Source of the DNA: CAZJUR01 sp964549525
GTDB taxonomy: Bacteria > Patescibacteriota > Saccharimonadia > Saccharimonadales > Saccharimonadaceae
NCBI GenBank assembly: GCA_964549525.1
Contig: CAZJUR010000005.1
Location: forward strand, 1 to 62,618
DNA length: 62,618 nucleotides
Direction: 5' to 3'
Both the position numbers and the translations under genes were made by a program. This document shows, in pieces, positions 8,380 through 15,086 of this stretch; position 1 is the stretch's first letter; every line of letters begins with the position of its first letter. Under the pieces are notes generated by a model that was not told the origin of the DNA, did not search any database, and saw only the letters and a program-made list of their open reading frames with translations.

Positions 8380-8580
8380 TCATTTTTCCATCAGCGCATA
8401 ACTGATGGACCAACCAGTTAAGTAGTCGACCATGATATAAGTGACTACGACCAGAGCCACAAGCATCATTTTTGCGTTTCTTGTACGTTCAGCTGGGGCA
8501 GCAAAGCCAACCCAGAGTGTCGTACAGACCACAGAAATGAAAACCCAAAATGCAAGGCATGCGGCCAGTTGCGCAGACAT
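8380..8580 (-). CDS. Small two-helix membrane protein, unknown
   Basis: 66 residues with two hydrophobic helices (about 5-28 and 38-56) joined by a short basic loop (PAERTRNAK). The ATG is preceded by AAAGGAGGAAGT, a near-perfect ribosome site, and a good promoter (TTGACA-17-TATTTT) lies upstream. The gene is therefore very likely real despite its size. It is flanked by a probable terminator, so it is a stand-alone unit. No family recognised. Short length plus strong signals suggest an abundant membrane component. Confidence 0.75.
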   Translation of the reverse strand: MSAQLAACLAFWVFISVVCTTLWVGFAAPAERTRNAKMMLVALVVVTYIMVDYLTGWSISYALMEK

Positions 8581-8616
8581 ACTTCCTCCTTTATATAAAG
8601 TAGTCTAGCTTTATAT

Positions 8617-8645
8617 AAAATAAACTATTTAGTAATTTTTGTCAA
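8617..8645 (-). promoter_or_regulatory. Promoter of the 66-residue membrane protein gene
   Basis: Reading the minus strand: TTGACA (8645-8640), a 17-base spacer and TATTTT (8622-8617). The leader is about 30 bases and contains the ribosome site. The -35 hexamer overlaps, on the other strand, the -35 of pth. Confidence 0.6.
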
Positions 8646-8667
8646 TTCTTTAATCTATCTATATACT
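8639..8667 (+). promoter_or_regulatory. Promoter of pth, leaderless type
   Basis: TTGTCA (8639-8644), a 17-base spacer and TATACT (8662-8667), then 7 bases to ATG 8675. There is no Shine-Dalgarno sequence. The -35 overlaps the -35 of the divergent small gene, so the two promoters probably exclude one another. Confidence 0.65.
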
Positions 8668-8674
8668 AAAAACT

Positions 8675-9226
8675 ATGAAACTTATCGTCGGGCTCGGAAA
8701 CTACGGAGAAACGTACGAAAAAACACGTCATAATACCGCATGGCATTTGTTTGATACGCTCGATCTTACTTGGCATGAACAAAAAAAGTTTCAGTCATTC
8801 ATCGCTGAGAGTCGTCAGTATAACCAGAAAATTTTATATATAAAACCAACAACGTATTACAACGATTCAGGCCTAGCTGTTCATAAGATAAAAGAGTTCT
8901 ATAAGGTTTCCGGTAGGGATATTCTGATTGTTCATGATGAATTAGCACTGCCATTTGGGTCGGTTCGTACAAGATATGGCGGTAGTGATGCCGGAAACAA
9001 CGGTGTGAAATCAATTAATGTGTGTATCGGGACCGACACTGCACGTCTTCGTATCGGCATCGATAGCGAAATACGTGCAAAAAGAGATGATGCGGATTTC
9101 GTCTTAAGCCGTTTTTCTGTACGGGAACAGAAAGAATTGCCGCGTATTTTCGCTACAGCTCAATCATTGATCGAAGCTTTTATACAAAATGATTTTCCTG
9201 AGACAACGCACACTCATTCAGTGTGA
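8675..9226 (+). CDS. pth: Peptidyl-tRNA hydrolase
   Basis: 183 residues matching bacterial Pth throughout. The N-terminus is MKLIVGLGNYG with substrate-binding N9. Catalytic H19 lies in TRHNTAWH, the loop KPTTYYNDSG corresponds to the usual KPxTFMNxSG, and D88 lies in IVHDELALPFG. It recycles peptidyl-tRNA released by stalled ribosomes. Its 3' end overlaps the 3' end of the convergent ZIP transporter gene by 13 bases. The extreme C-terminus (TTHTHSV) lies in this overlap. Confidence 0.95.
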   Translation: MKLIVGLGNYGETYEKTRHNTAWHLFDTLDLTWHEQKKFQSFIAESRQYNQKILYIKPTTYYNDSGLAVHKIKEFYKVSGRDILIVHDELALPFGSVRTRYGGSDAGNNGVKSINVCIGTDTARLRIGIDSEIRAKRDDADFVLSRFSVREQKELPRIFATAQSLIEAFIQNDFPETTHTHSV

Positions 9227-10017
9227 TGCTCAGCTTCATGTGATGCGGGTGAAGCTTCATGTTGGTGAGAAGTATTTGCCGTAATTGCTGCAATTACGAG
9301 CACACCTACCACTAAAAGTATGGCCTGAATATTGGCTAGACGACGCGGATTTTCGTGTATTTCCGGTATGATATCGCTGGCAGCAATATAGAGAAAAAAG
9401 CCGGCTGCGAGCGCAAGTGCAATTTCGATGCGTATACCCCCGACGCCGCCAAGCGCATAAACGCTCACGGCAGCAAAAACAGTAGCGAGTGAACTGAGTA
9501 CATTAATCATGATCACTTTTCGCGGTTTCATACCTCGACTGAGAAGAATACTGGCATCTCCAATTTCTTGCGGTATTTCATGTGCCGCGACAGCTAGGGC
9601 CGCTGCAATACCTGCCGGAATGTTCACTAAAAATGCTACACCGATGGCAATTCCATCGACGGCATTGTGGAGTGTGTCGCCAACAACTACCCGCCAAACT
9701 TGAGCTTTTTTCTGCAGTGAACCATGATGATCATGGTGATGATGACGATGAATCCAGCTCACGAATCGCTCAAACAAGAAAAACGACAAGAAGCCAACGA
9801 GAATATAAGGAACGATTTCATGGGGTTCTTCGCTCAGCTCAATTGCCTCAGGTAAAAGACTCAAAATTGCAGTAGCCAGTAGTGCACCAGCACCGAAGGG
9901 CAAAGCATATAAAATAACTTTTTTGCGGAGACGCTGCGCTTGCACGAGTAGAATACCACCAATCAGTGAAAAAACACTGCCAATGAGCGACCAAAATAAT
10001 ACTACAAGAATATCCAT
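9214..10017 (-). CDS. ZIP-family divalent metal transporter
   Basis: 267 residues with about eight hydrophobic helices. It has the two hallmark metal-binding helices of ZIP proteins: HNAVDGIAIG (helix 4) and HEIPQE (helix 5). A His-rich loop HRHHHHDHHG precedes them and a His/Glu-rich C-terminus follows. It probably imports zinc or another divalent cation across the cytoplasmic membrane. A parasite-like reduced cell would depend on such uptake. It is convergent with pth, with overlapping 3' ends. Specificity cannot be read from the sequence. Confidence 0.9.
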   Translation of the reverse strand: MDILVVLFWSLIGSVFSLIGGILLVQAQRLRKKVILYALPFGAGALLATAILSLLPEAIELSEEPHEIVPYILVGFLSFFLFERFVSWIHRHHHHDHHGSLQKKAQVWRVVVGDTLHNAVDGIAIGVAFLVNIPAGIAAALAVAAHEIPQEIGDASILLSRGMKPRKVIMINVLSSLATVFAAVSVYALGGVGGIRIEIALALAAGFFLYIAASDIIPEIHENPRRLANIQAILLVVGVLVIAAITANTSHQHEASPASHEAEHHTE

Positions 10018-10060
10018 GTCTCTTTAGCATAACGAACTTGCCGGTTTTGGTCAAACAACT

Positions 10061-10098
10061 AAAAAAGCGCCAGGCAAGGGTGGGCATCGCCTGACGCT
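10061..10098 (-). terminator. Strong intrinsic terminator of the minus-strand small RNA
   Basis: On the minus strand, AGCGTCAGGC pairs with GCCTGGCGCT (one G-U pair) around a 13-base loop, directly followed by six Ts. This is a textbook rho-independent terminator. The plus strand has As instead of Ts at that end, so only minus-strand transcription fits. Confidence 0.8.
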
Positions 10099-10319
10099 TA
10101 TGTAGCCCTTCAACGCACCTCTCGGCTCCGAAGCTCGGAAGACGTGACCCACCTCACACATTGCAGGGGTCCGCTGGTTAAAGGGGTTAGTGTGCACGCA
10201 AACACTTTTGATGTCTAAAAGTGGAGGGTAAATACTTTTAAACGTATTTGCGGACACTCTAACGTAAGTTAGAATAGGGGGTATAAGGTGCTTCAAATTG
10301 CATATAGTGCAATTGAACA
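10061..10319 (-). ncRNA. Probable structured small RNA (about 255 nt), family unknown
   Basis: A good minus-strand promoter (TTGACA-17-TAATAT) and a strong terminator bound a stretch without a credible gene. In between are several self-complementary elements, listed 5' to 3' on the minus strand: TTCAATTGCA/TGCAATTTGAA near the start, TCTAAC/GTTAGA around CGTA-type loop bases (about 10258-10273), and a three-way junction closed by CGCAAA/TTTGCG holding two hairpins (AAATAC/GTATTT and CACTTTT/AAAAGTG). Near the 3' part is TCCGA/TCGGA. Long-range pairs such as GCACCT with AGGTGC could close the whole molecule. I looked for the conserved cores of RNase P RNA, SRP RNA and tmRNA and saw none. Confidence 0.65.
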
Positions 10320-10325
10320 TGTACC

Positions 10326-10354
10326 ATATTAGCACGTGTTTGACATTCTGTCAA
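10326..10354 (-). promoter_or_regulatory. Promoter of the minus-strand small RNA
   Basis: Minus strand: TTGACA (10354-10349), exactly 17 bases, then TAATAT (10331-10326). Transcription should begin near 10319. Its -35 is one arm of the dyad TTGACA-TTC-TGTCAA (10340-10354). Confidence 0.7.
10340..10354. promoter_or_regulatory. Palindrome TTGACATTCTGTCAA between small RNA and dprA
   Basis: A perfect 6-base dyad with a 3-base centre. One arm is the -35 of the small RNA promoter and the other is a consensus -35 pointing at dprA, though no good -10 follows on that side. It could be two back-to-back -35 elements or an operator. Confidence 0.45.
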
Positions 10355-10375
10355 CACTTTTTGAAACTTTTTTGT

Positions 10376-11227
10376 ATGAAAATCAATAGTATATCCCCAG
10401 ATAAGCAAAAATTCCTTCAGAGGTTAGAAAATATTGACGCAAGTCCAAAAAGCTTATACTTTATAGGAAAGATACCTGACACAGAGGTAAAAGCAGTCGC
10501 AATCGTCGGCTCTCGTAAGCCTACAAGTTACGGCAAAGAAGTAGCTGAAAGATTAAGCTATGAACTCGCACAAAAGGGGATTGTCATTGTATCTGGCTTA
10601 GCACTCGGTATTGATGCTATTGCACATCGAGGAGCATTACAGGCAAGACAGTCAACCATTGCAGTGCTCGCAAATGGACTAGATACCATATACCCCAGCT
10701 CACACAAAGAATTAGCGCGTAACATTATCGAAAATAATGGTGCATTAGTCAGCGAATATAAGACCGGTACACCACCACTGCCACACCAATTTTTAGAGAG
10801 AAACCGTCTCGTCAGCGGATTAGCCGATGCTGTCATTGTGGTTGAAGCTGCAATTCGATCAGGGACGCTTTCAACCGCTTCACACGCACTTGGACAGGGG
10901 AGAGAAGTCTTTGCTGTGCCAGGCAATATTACAAGCCCTTTGTCGGCTGGCTGCAATGCGTTACTACGACAAGGCGCCACACCAGTTACGTGCGCTCAAG
11001 ACATTCTTGATGTCATCGCGCCAAACATTTCTTACCAAACCGAGCTTATTTTTGGTGACACACCCGAAGAACAGACCATTCTTGAGCTCCTCCAAGCAGG
11101 TATTCGTGACGGCGAAGAACTACTTATCAAAAGCAAGTTGGACGCCACAACCTATAGTCAAACACTTTCGTTACTAGAGCTAAAGGGCACAATCAAAGCA
11201 CTCGGAGGCAATAAATGGCGGCTTTAG
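10376..11227 (+). CDS. dprA: DNA processing protein DprA (Smf)
   Basis: The start is ATG 10376 (MKINSISPDKQK); translation upstream to 10298 runs through the promoter region of the small RNA and is not protein-like. The Rossmann-like core has IVGSRKPTSYG, then GLALGIDAIAHRGAL, NGLDTIYPSSH, FLERNRLVSGLADAVIVVEA and SGTLSTASHALGQGREVFAVPG, all hallmark DprA blocks. A small C-terminal winged-helix-like region follows. DprA loads RecA onto incoming single-stranded DNA during natural transformation. With the pilin at 44.3 kb this supports competence. topA follows 104 bases later, a common neighbour. Confidence 0.95.
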   Translation: MKINSISPDKQKFLQRLENIDASPKSLYFIGKIPDTEVKAVAIVGSRKPTSYGKEVAERLSYELAQKGIVIVSGLALGIDAIAHRGALQARQSTIAVLANGLDTIYPSSHKELARNIIENNGALVSEYKTGTPPLPHQFLERNRLVSGLADAVIVVEAAIRSGTLSTASHALGQGREVFAVPGNITSPLSAGCNALLRQGATPVTCAQDILDVIAPNISYQTELIFGDTPEEQTILELLQAGIRDGEELLIKSKLDATTYSQTLSLLELKGTIKALGGNKWRL

Positions 11228-11293
11228 ATTGAAAGCAACACGAAGAGTTTTACATTTGCAAAACCACATAACTTCATGTATGCTAGGCGATTG

Positions 11294-11322
11294 TTTGCAA
11301 TAATATATAAATCACATACACT
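11294..11322 (+). promoter_or_regulatory. Possible promoter of topA
   Basis: TTTGCA (11294-11299), a 17-base spacer and TACACT (11317-11322), 9 bases before ATG 11332. No Shine-Dalgarno sequence. Same near-leaderless spacing as many first genes here. Confidence 0.4.
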
Positions 11323-11331
11323 AGAAAAAGC

Positions 11332-13767
11332 ATGAGCAAAAACCTTCTTATTGTTGAGAGTCCCGCCAAAGCTAAAACTATCGATAAATATCTCGGTAGT
11401 GATTTTACGGTGCTTTCGAGTATTGGGCATATTCGCTCAATTGCCAAAAAAACGAAAGACGGTACGCCGCCAATCGATATTGAACATGACTTTAAAACCA
11501 GCTACGAAATTGATGCTGAAAAGAAAAAAGTCATCACAAACCTCAAAAAAGCTGTCAAAACAGCTGATGAAGTATGGCTCGCCACCGATGAAGACCGTGA
11601 AGGCGAAGCAATTGCATGGCATCTCTGTGAAGTTTTGAAATTAGATCCTCGTAAAACCAAACGCATTGTGTTTCATGAAATCACTAAAGACGCGATAACC
11701 GAAGCAATAAACAAGCCTCGTACAATCGACATGAAGCTGGTAGAAGCGCAACAAGCGCGACAAATACTTGATCGGATCGTTGGCTTTGAGCTAAGCCCTG
11801 TCGTATGGCAAAAAGTGCCGGGCGGCAAATCAGCTGGCCGCGTACAGAGTCCCGCCGTTCGACTCTTGGTGGAGCGTGAACGCGAAATACGCAATTTTGC
11901 GTCATCATTTGAGTTTAAAGTCACAGCATATTTCATCCATGAGGAGCAAACCTTTAAAGCAGAACTTGCGGAGCGATTTAAAGACGAAGAGTCGGCTCGT
12001 TCATTCCTAGAAAGTCTCAAAGGTGCCGAATTTAGCGTAAGTAAGATAAGTAAAAGTCCTAGTACTCGTAATCCAGCAGCGCCATTTACAACCAGCACGC
12101 TTCAACAGGATGCTAATAGCAAATTGGGATTTGGCTCGAAAGCTACTATGAGTAGCGCACAACGGCTTTATCAGGACGGAAAAATTACCTATATGCGTAC
12201 CGATAGCGTGACGCTGAGTGGACAAGCAATTGCCAGTGCTAAAAACTTCATCACCAAAACGTATGGACCGTCGTATGTGCAGACCCGCACGTTTAAAACG
12301 AAGAGTGCGAATGCCCAAGAAGCCCATGAGGCAATTCGACCAACAGATATGAGCCTGGAGATAGCTAGTAACGATACCTACGATCAAAAATTATATGATT
12401 TAATTCGCCGTCGAACATTAGCTTCACAAATGAGTGCTTCTAAACTAGAAAAAACTACTGTTTCAATATCTGTTACGACATCATCAAAAATTTTCGAAGC
12501 TAAAGGCGAGGTAGTAGTGTTTGATGGTTTTATGAAAATTTACGGTGGCAAAAAAGAAGAGCTGCTTCCGAAACTTGGGCATGGAGCTCATCTTAACCTT
12601 GAATCAGTTCAAGCCAAACAGATCTTTGCACGACCACCAGCTCGTTATACCGAAGGAAGCTTGGTCAAAAAGCTTGAAGAGCTCGGCATCGGACGTCCAG
12701 GTACCTACGCTACTATTATTAGTACTGTGCAAGCACGTGGTTACGCTGAGCGCGGAGAAGGTGAAGGTGTAGAACGTGATGTCATTGTTCTCAGCTACGC
12801 TCCAGCCAGCGCAGAGAAGGGCGTATCTTCGATTGCTTCGACCTCTGCGTTTTCCGCAGCAGCGAGGAAAGACTCAAATAATCCCTTAACGCCGAGCGGA
12901 GTCGAGGTAAGCAGAGAAGCGCCCTCCGAGCACTCCGGCATCGTACATCGAGAAATCATCCAAGAAAAAACGGGTGCTGATCGTGGTAAATTAATACCCA
13001 CACCTGCCGGAGAGCTCATCAGTGACTTTTTGACCAACCATTTTGATCAAATTGTTGATTATGGTTTTACGGCGAGTGTCGAAGAACACTTTGATGATAT
13101 TGCCGCAAACAGATTAGCCCGAAATAAAATGCTCAAAGAATTCTATACACCATTTCACGAACTGATACAAAAGTCCGGAGAAATTGATCGAAGTACTGTA
13201 GGCGGTAGTCGAGAGATCGGCACAGATCCTGCTTCTGGCAAGCCCATTATTGCTCGATTCGGCCGGTTTGGTCCTATGTTGCAACTGGGATCGACTGAAG
13301 ATAAAACCACCAAACCTATTTTTGCCCCCATGCCGGGTGGCGCTCGTATTGATACGGTCACGATTGAACAGGCTGTTCATGCTTTTCAGCTTCCTCGCCT
13401 AGTTGGTCAGACGAAAGACGGGAAAGATATCAAAGCTAATATTGGCCGGTTTGGGCCATATATTCAAGTAGACAAACTCTTTGTTAGCATTAAACCACTT
13501 GACCCGCACGACATTACGCTTGATCAGGCTCTTGAGCTATATGAAGAAAAACTTCAAAAAGAAGCGGAGAAACATATTGCTGAATTTGACGATGGTATAA
13601 AAATCCTCAATGGCAGATGGGGTGCTTACATAACAGATGGCAAAAAAAATGCCAAAATTCCAAAAGATACAGACCCCAAAAAAATTTCTCATAGTGATGC
13701 TAAAAAAATTCTTGCTGACGCGCCAGTGCGACCTGCAAAAAAACGTTTTTCGCGTCGTAAGAAATAA
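11332..13767 (+). CDS. topA: DNA topoisomerase I
   Basis: 811 residues. It has a TOPRIM start (LLIVESPAKAKTIDKYLG) and acidic cluster TDEDREGEAIAWHL. The active-site Tyr is in KITYMRTDSVTLSG, and RPGTYATIISTVQARGY comes later. The C-terminus has repeated GRFGPML/GRFGPYI/GRWGAYI units and ends in a Lys/Arg-rich tail rather than zinc fingers. It relaxes negative supercoils. Oddity: after ERDVIVLSY (about residue 489) there are about 50 residues rich in Ala/Ser (490-541) before REIIQEKTGADRGKLIPTPAG, where relatives have a short linker. The corresponding DNA (about 12799-12954) has GCCGAGCGGAGTCGAGG and a 9-base direct repeat GCAGAGAAG exactly 100 bases apart, suggesting an inserted repeat. Confidence 0.96.
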   Translation: MSKNLLIVESPAKAKTIDKYLGSDFTVLSSIGHIRSIAKKTKDGTPPIDIEHDFKTSYEIDAEKKKVITNLKKAVKTADEVWLATDEDREGEAIAWHLCEVLKLDPRKTKRIVFHEITKDAITEAINKPRTIDMKLVEAQQARQILDRIVGFELSPVVWQKVPGGKSAGRVQSPAVRLLVEREREIRNFASSFEFKVTAYFIHEEQTFKAELAERFKDEESARSFLESLKGAEFSVSKISKSPSTRNPAAPFTTSTLQQDANSKLGFGSKATMSSAQRLYQDGKITYMRTDSVTLSGQAIASAKNFITKTYGPSYVQTRTFKTKSANAQEAHEAIRPTDMSLEIASNDTYDQKLYDLIRRRTLASQMSASKLEKTTVSISVTTSSKIFEAKGEVVVFDGFMKIYGGKKEELLPKLGHGAHLNLESVQAKQIFARPPARYTEGSLVKKLEELGIGRPGTYATIISTVQARGYAERGEGEGVERDVIVLSYAPASAEKGVSSIASTSAFSAAARKDSNNPLTPSGVEVSREAPSEHSGIVHREIIQEKTGADRGKLIPTPAGELISDFLTNHFDQIVDYGFTASVEEHFDDIAANRLARNKMLKEFYTPFHELIQKSGEIDRSTVGGSREIGTDPASGKPIIARFGRFGPMLQLGSTEDKTTKPIFAPMPGGARIDTVTIEQAVHAFQLPRLVGQTKDGKDIKANIGRFGPYIQVDKLFVSIKPLDPHDITLDQALELYEEKLQKEAEKHIAEFDDGIKILNGRWGAYITDGKKNAKIPKDTDPKKISHSDAKKILADAPVRPAKKRFSRRKK

Positions 13768-13811
13768 GATTACCCACTCTTTCCTAGCTAATACAAGCCT
13801 CATAAAAATCT

Positions 13812-13841
13812 TTAGCATAAGCGTCTAATTTGTGCTATAAT
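13812..13841 (+). promoter_or_regulatory. Upstream promoter candidate before the sigma4/HARE gene
   Basis: TTAGCA (13812-13817), an 18-base spacer and consensus TATAAT (13836-13841). It would add about 60 bases of leader relative to the second promoter. Confidence 0.45.
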
Positions 13842-13875
13842 CGTTTTAACACTTCAATAAATGTGGGATAAGGTG

Positions 13876-13904
13876 TTGACTTTATAAAATGTATGTTCTA
13901 TAAT
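13876..13904 (+). promoter_or_regulatory. Main promoter of the sigma4/HARE gene
   Basis: TTGACT (13876-13881), a 17-base spacer and TATAAT (13899-13904): the best promoter match in the window. The leader is about 65 bases and contains AAGGAAG upstream of ATG 13976. Strong, leadered expression expected. Confidence 0.75.
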
Positions 13905-13975
13905 AGACTTTATATAGCATATACAAACCAGCACGTACAGAGTCGGTGCACGTAAAAAAGGAAGAAATCATAGCT

Positions 13976-15028
13976 ATGAGCGAACCAACAACTGAAAATA
14001 CCGTAGAAACAATTGATATTCGCGGAGCAGTCACTCATCTTTTAGAAGGCATTGAGCGCGAACGTGAACGTGAAATTATCTCACGTCGATTTGGTTTGTA
14101 TGATCGTAAAGAAACACTTGAGCAAATCGGTGAGCTTCTCGGTATTACTCGCGAACGTGTCCGCCAGCTAGAAAAAGCCATTCTTATTCGACTTAAAATA
14201 CATGCAGAAGAAGGACAAGAAGATATTGCTCGTGTAGAAAAAGAGCTTATTAAGCACTTGAGTGAAATGGGACGAGTTGCTCGTGTGAAAGATCTTAGCA
14301 CTAAGATTAAGCCAGCTGCTGATGCTCGTGATCACGCTCATATCGCATTTGTATCTGAGCTCGCACCGCATCTCAGTGTTGTTGACGAAAATGATAATTA
14401 TCATCAATCGGTTGGACTCAAAGAATATCACGATGAACCAAAAATGAAAAAACACGTCGATACAGTCGTCAGTACTATCAAAGAACACGGCGAACCTCTA
14501 ACTATTGATCAACTGCACGCCAAGCTAGACTTTGAACATCCTTCTCATGTACAAGCACTTGCCTCCGCATCAAAACACATTGCTCATTTGAAAGATAAAT
14601 GGGGACTAACCAAGTGGCCCACCGTTAACCCGAAAAATATTCGTGATAAAATCTATGCTATTTTAAGTGATAACGGTAAACCAATGCACTTTTCGAAAGT
14701 AGCAGAGTCAATCAAAAATTCTGATTTTAAGCGCCGTGATGTAACCCAACAAGCTATCCACAATGAGTTAATCAAGGACAGTCGGTTCATTCTCATCGGG
14801 CGCGGCATATATGCGCTCAAAGAATGGGGCTACAACAGTGGAACAGTAGCAGATATCATTACCGAAATTTTGAAAAAAGAAGGACCGCTACATCGAGATG
14901 AAATTGTCCGAAAAGTCCTTAAAAAACGCCAAGTCAAAGAAACAACAATTCTCTTAAACTTGCAGGGTAAACCCCAGTTTAAACGCGTAGCACGGGCAAC
15001 GTACGGTCTTGCTGAAGACAAAAAATAA
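13976..15028 (+). CDS. Sigma-70 region 4 domain plus HARE-type winged helices (transcription factor)
   Basis: The start is ATG 13976 (MSEPTTENTVE), with AAGGAAG upstream. Residues about 30-85 read ERERE IISRRFGL, then LEQIGELLGITRERVRQLEKA, a sigma region 4 helix-turn-helix of the type that binds -35 boxes. No sigma region 2 is present, so it cannot be a full sigma factor. Three winged-helix-like blocks follow: about 165-220, 223-290 (KIYAILSDNGKPMHFSKVAESI...RGIYALKEWG, a HARE-HTH like that in RNA polymerase delta) and 295-350. It probably binds RNA polymerase or promoter DNA as an accessory factor. Its strong promoters imply abundance. The domain calls are firm; the role is inferred. Confidence 0.85.
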   Translation: MSEPTTENTVETIDIRGAVTHLLEGIEREREREIISRRFGLYDRKETLEQIGELLGITRERVRQLEKAILIRLKIHAEEGQEDIARVEKELIKHLSEMGRVARVKDLSTKIKPAADARDHAHIAFVSELAPHLSVVDENDNYHQSVGLKEYHDEPKMKKHVDTVVSTIKEHGEPLTIDQLHAKLDFEHPSHVQALASASKHIAHLKDKWGLTKWPTVNPKNIRDKIYAILSDNGKPMHFSKVAESIKNSDFKRRDVTQQAIHNELIKDSRFILIGRGIYALKEWGYNSGTVADIITEILKKEGPLHRDEIVRKVLKKRQVKETTILLNLQGKPQFKRVARATYGLAEDKK

Positions 15029-15047
15029 TCTCACAGTATCATCTCAT

Positions 15048-15076
15048 TTGCGCATATTGTTGGATTGGAGGATAAT
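15048..15076 (+). promoter_or_regulatory. Possible promoter of the TraD-like ATPase gene
   Basis: TTGCGC (15048-15053), a 17-base spacer and GATAAT (15071-15076), 10 bases before ATG 15087. GGAGG (15067-15071) overlaps it, but is too far from the ATG to be a good ribosome site. Confidence 0.4.
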
Positions 15077-15086
15077 GTAAGATAGA

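Noticed and set aside
10051..10335. 94-codon minus-strand open frame covering the small RNA
   Set aside because: It begins next to the -10 box, has no ribosome site, runs through the terminator hairpin and its translation is not protein-like.
10298..10375. N-terminal extension of DprA
   Set aside because: The extra residues are encoded by the promoter and dyad region; ATG 10376 gives the normal DprA start.
12860..12900. GAGGAAAG match to the RNase P core inside topA
   Set aside because: The following bases differ from the conserved GTCC and the segment lies in an in-frame coding insertion.
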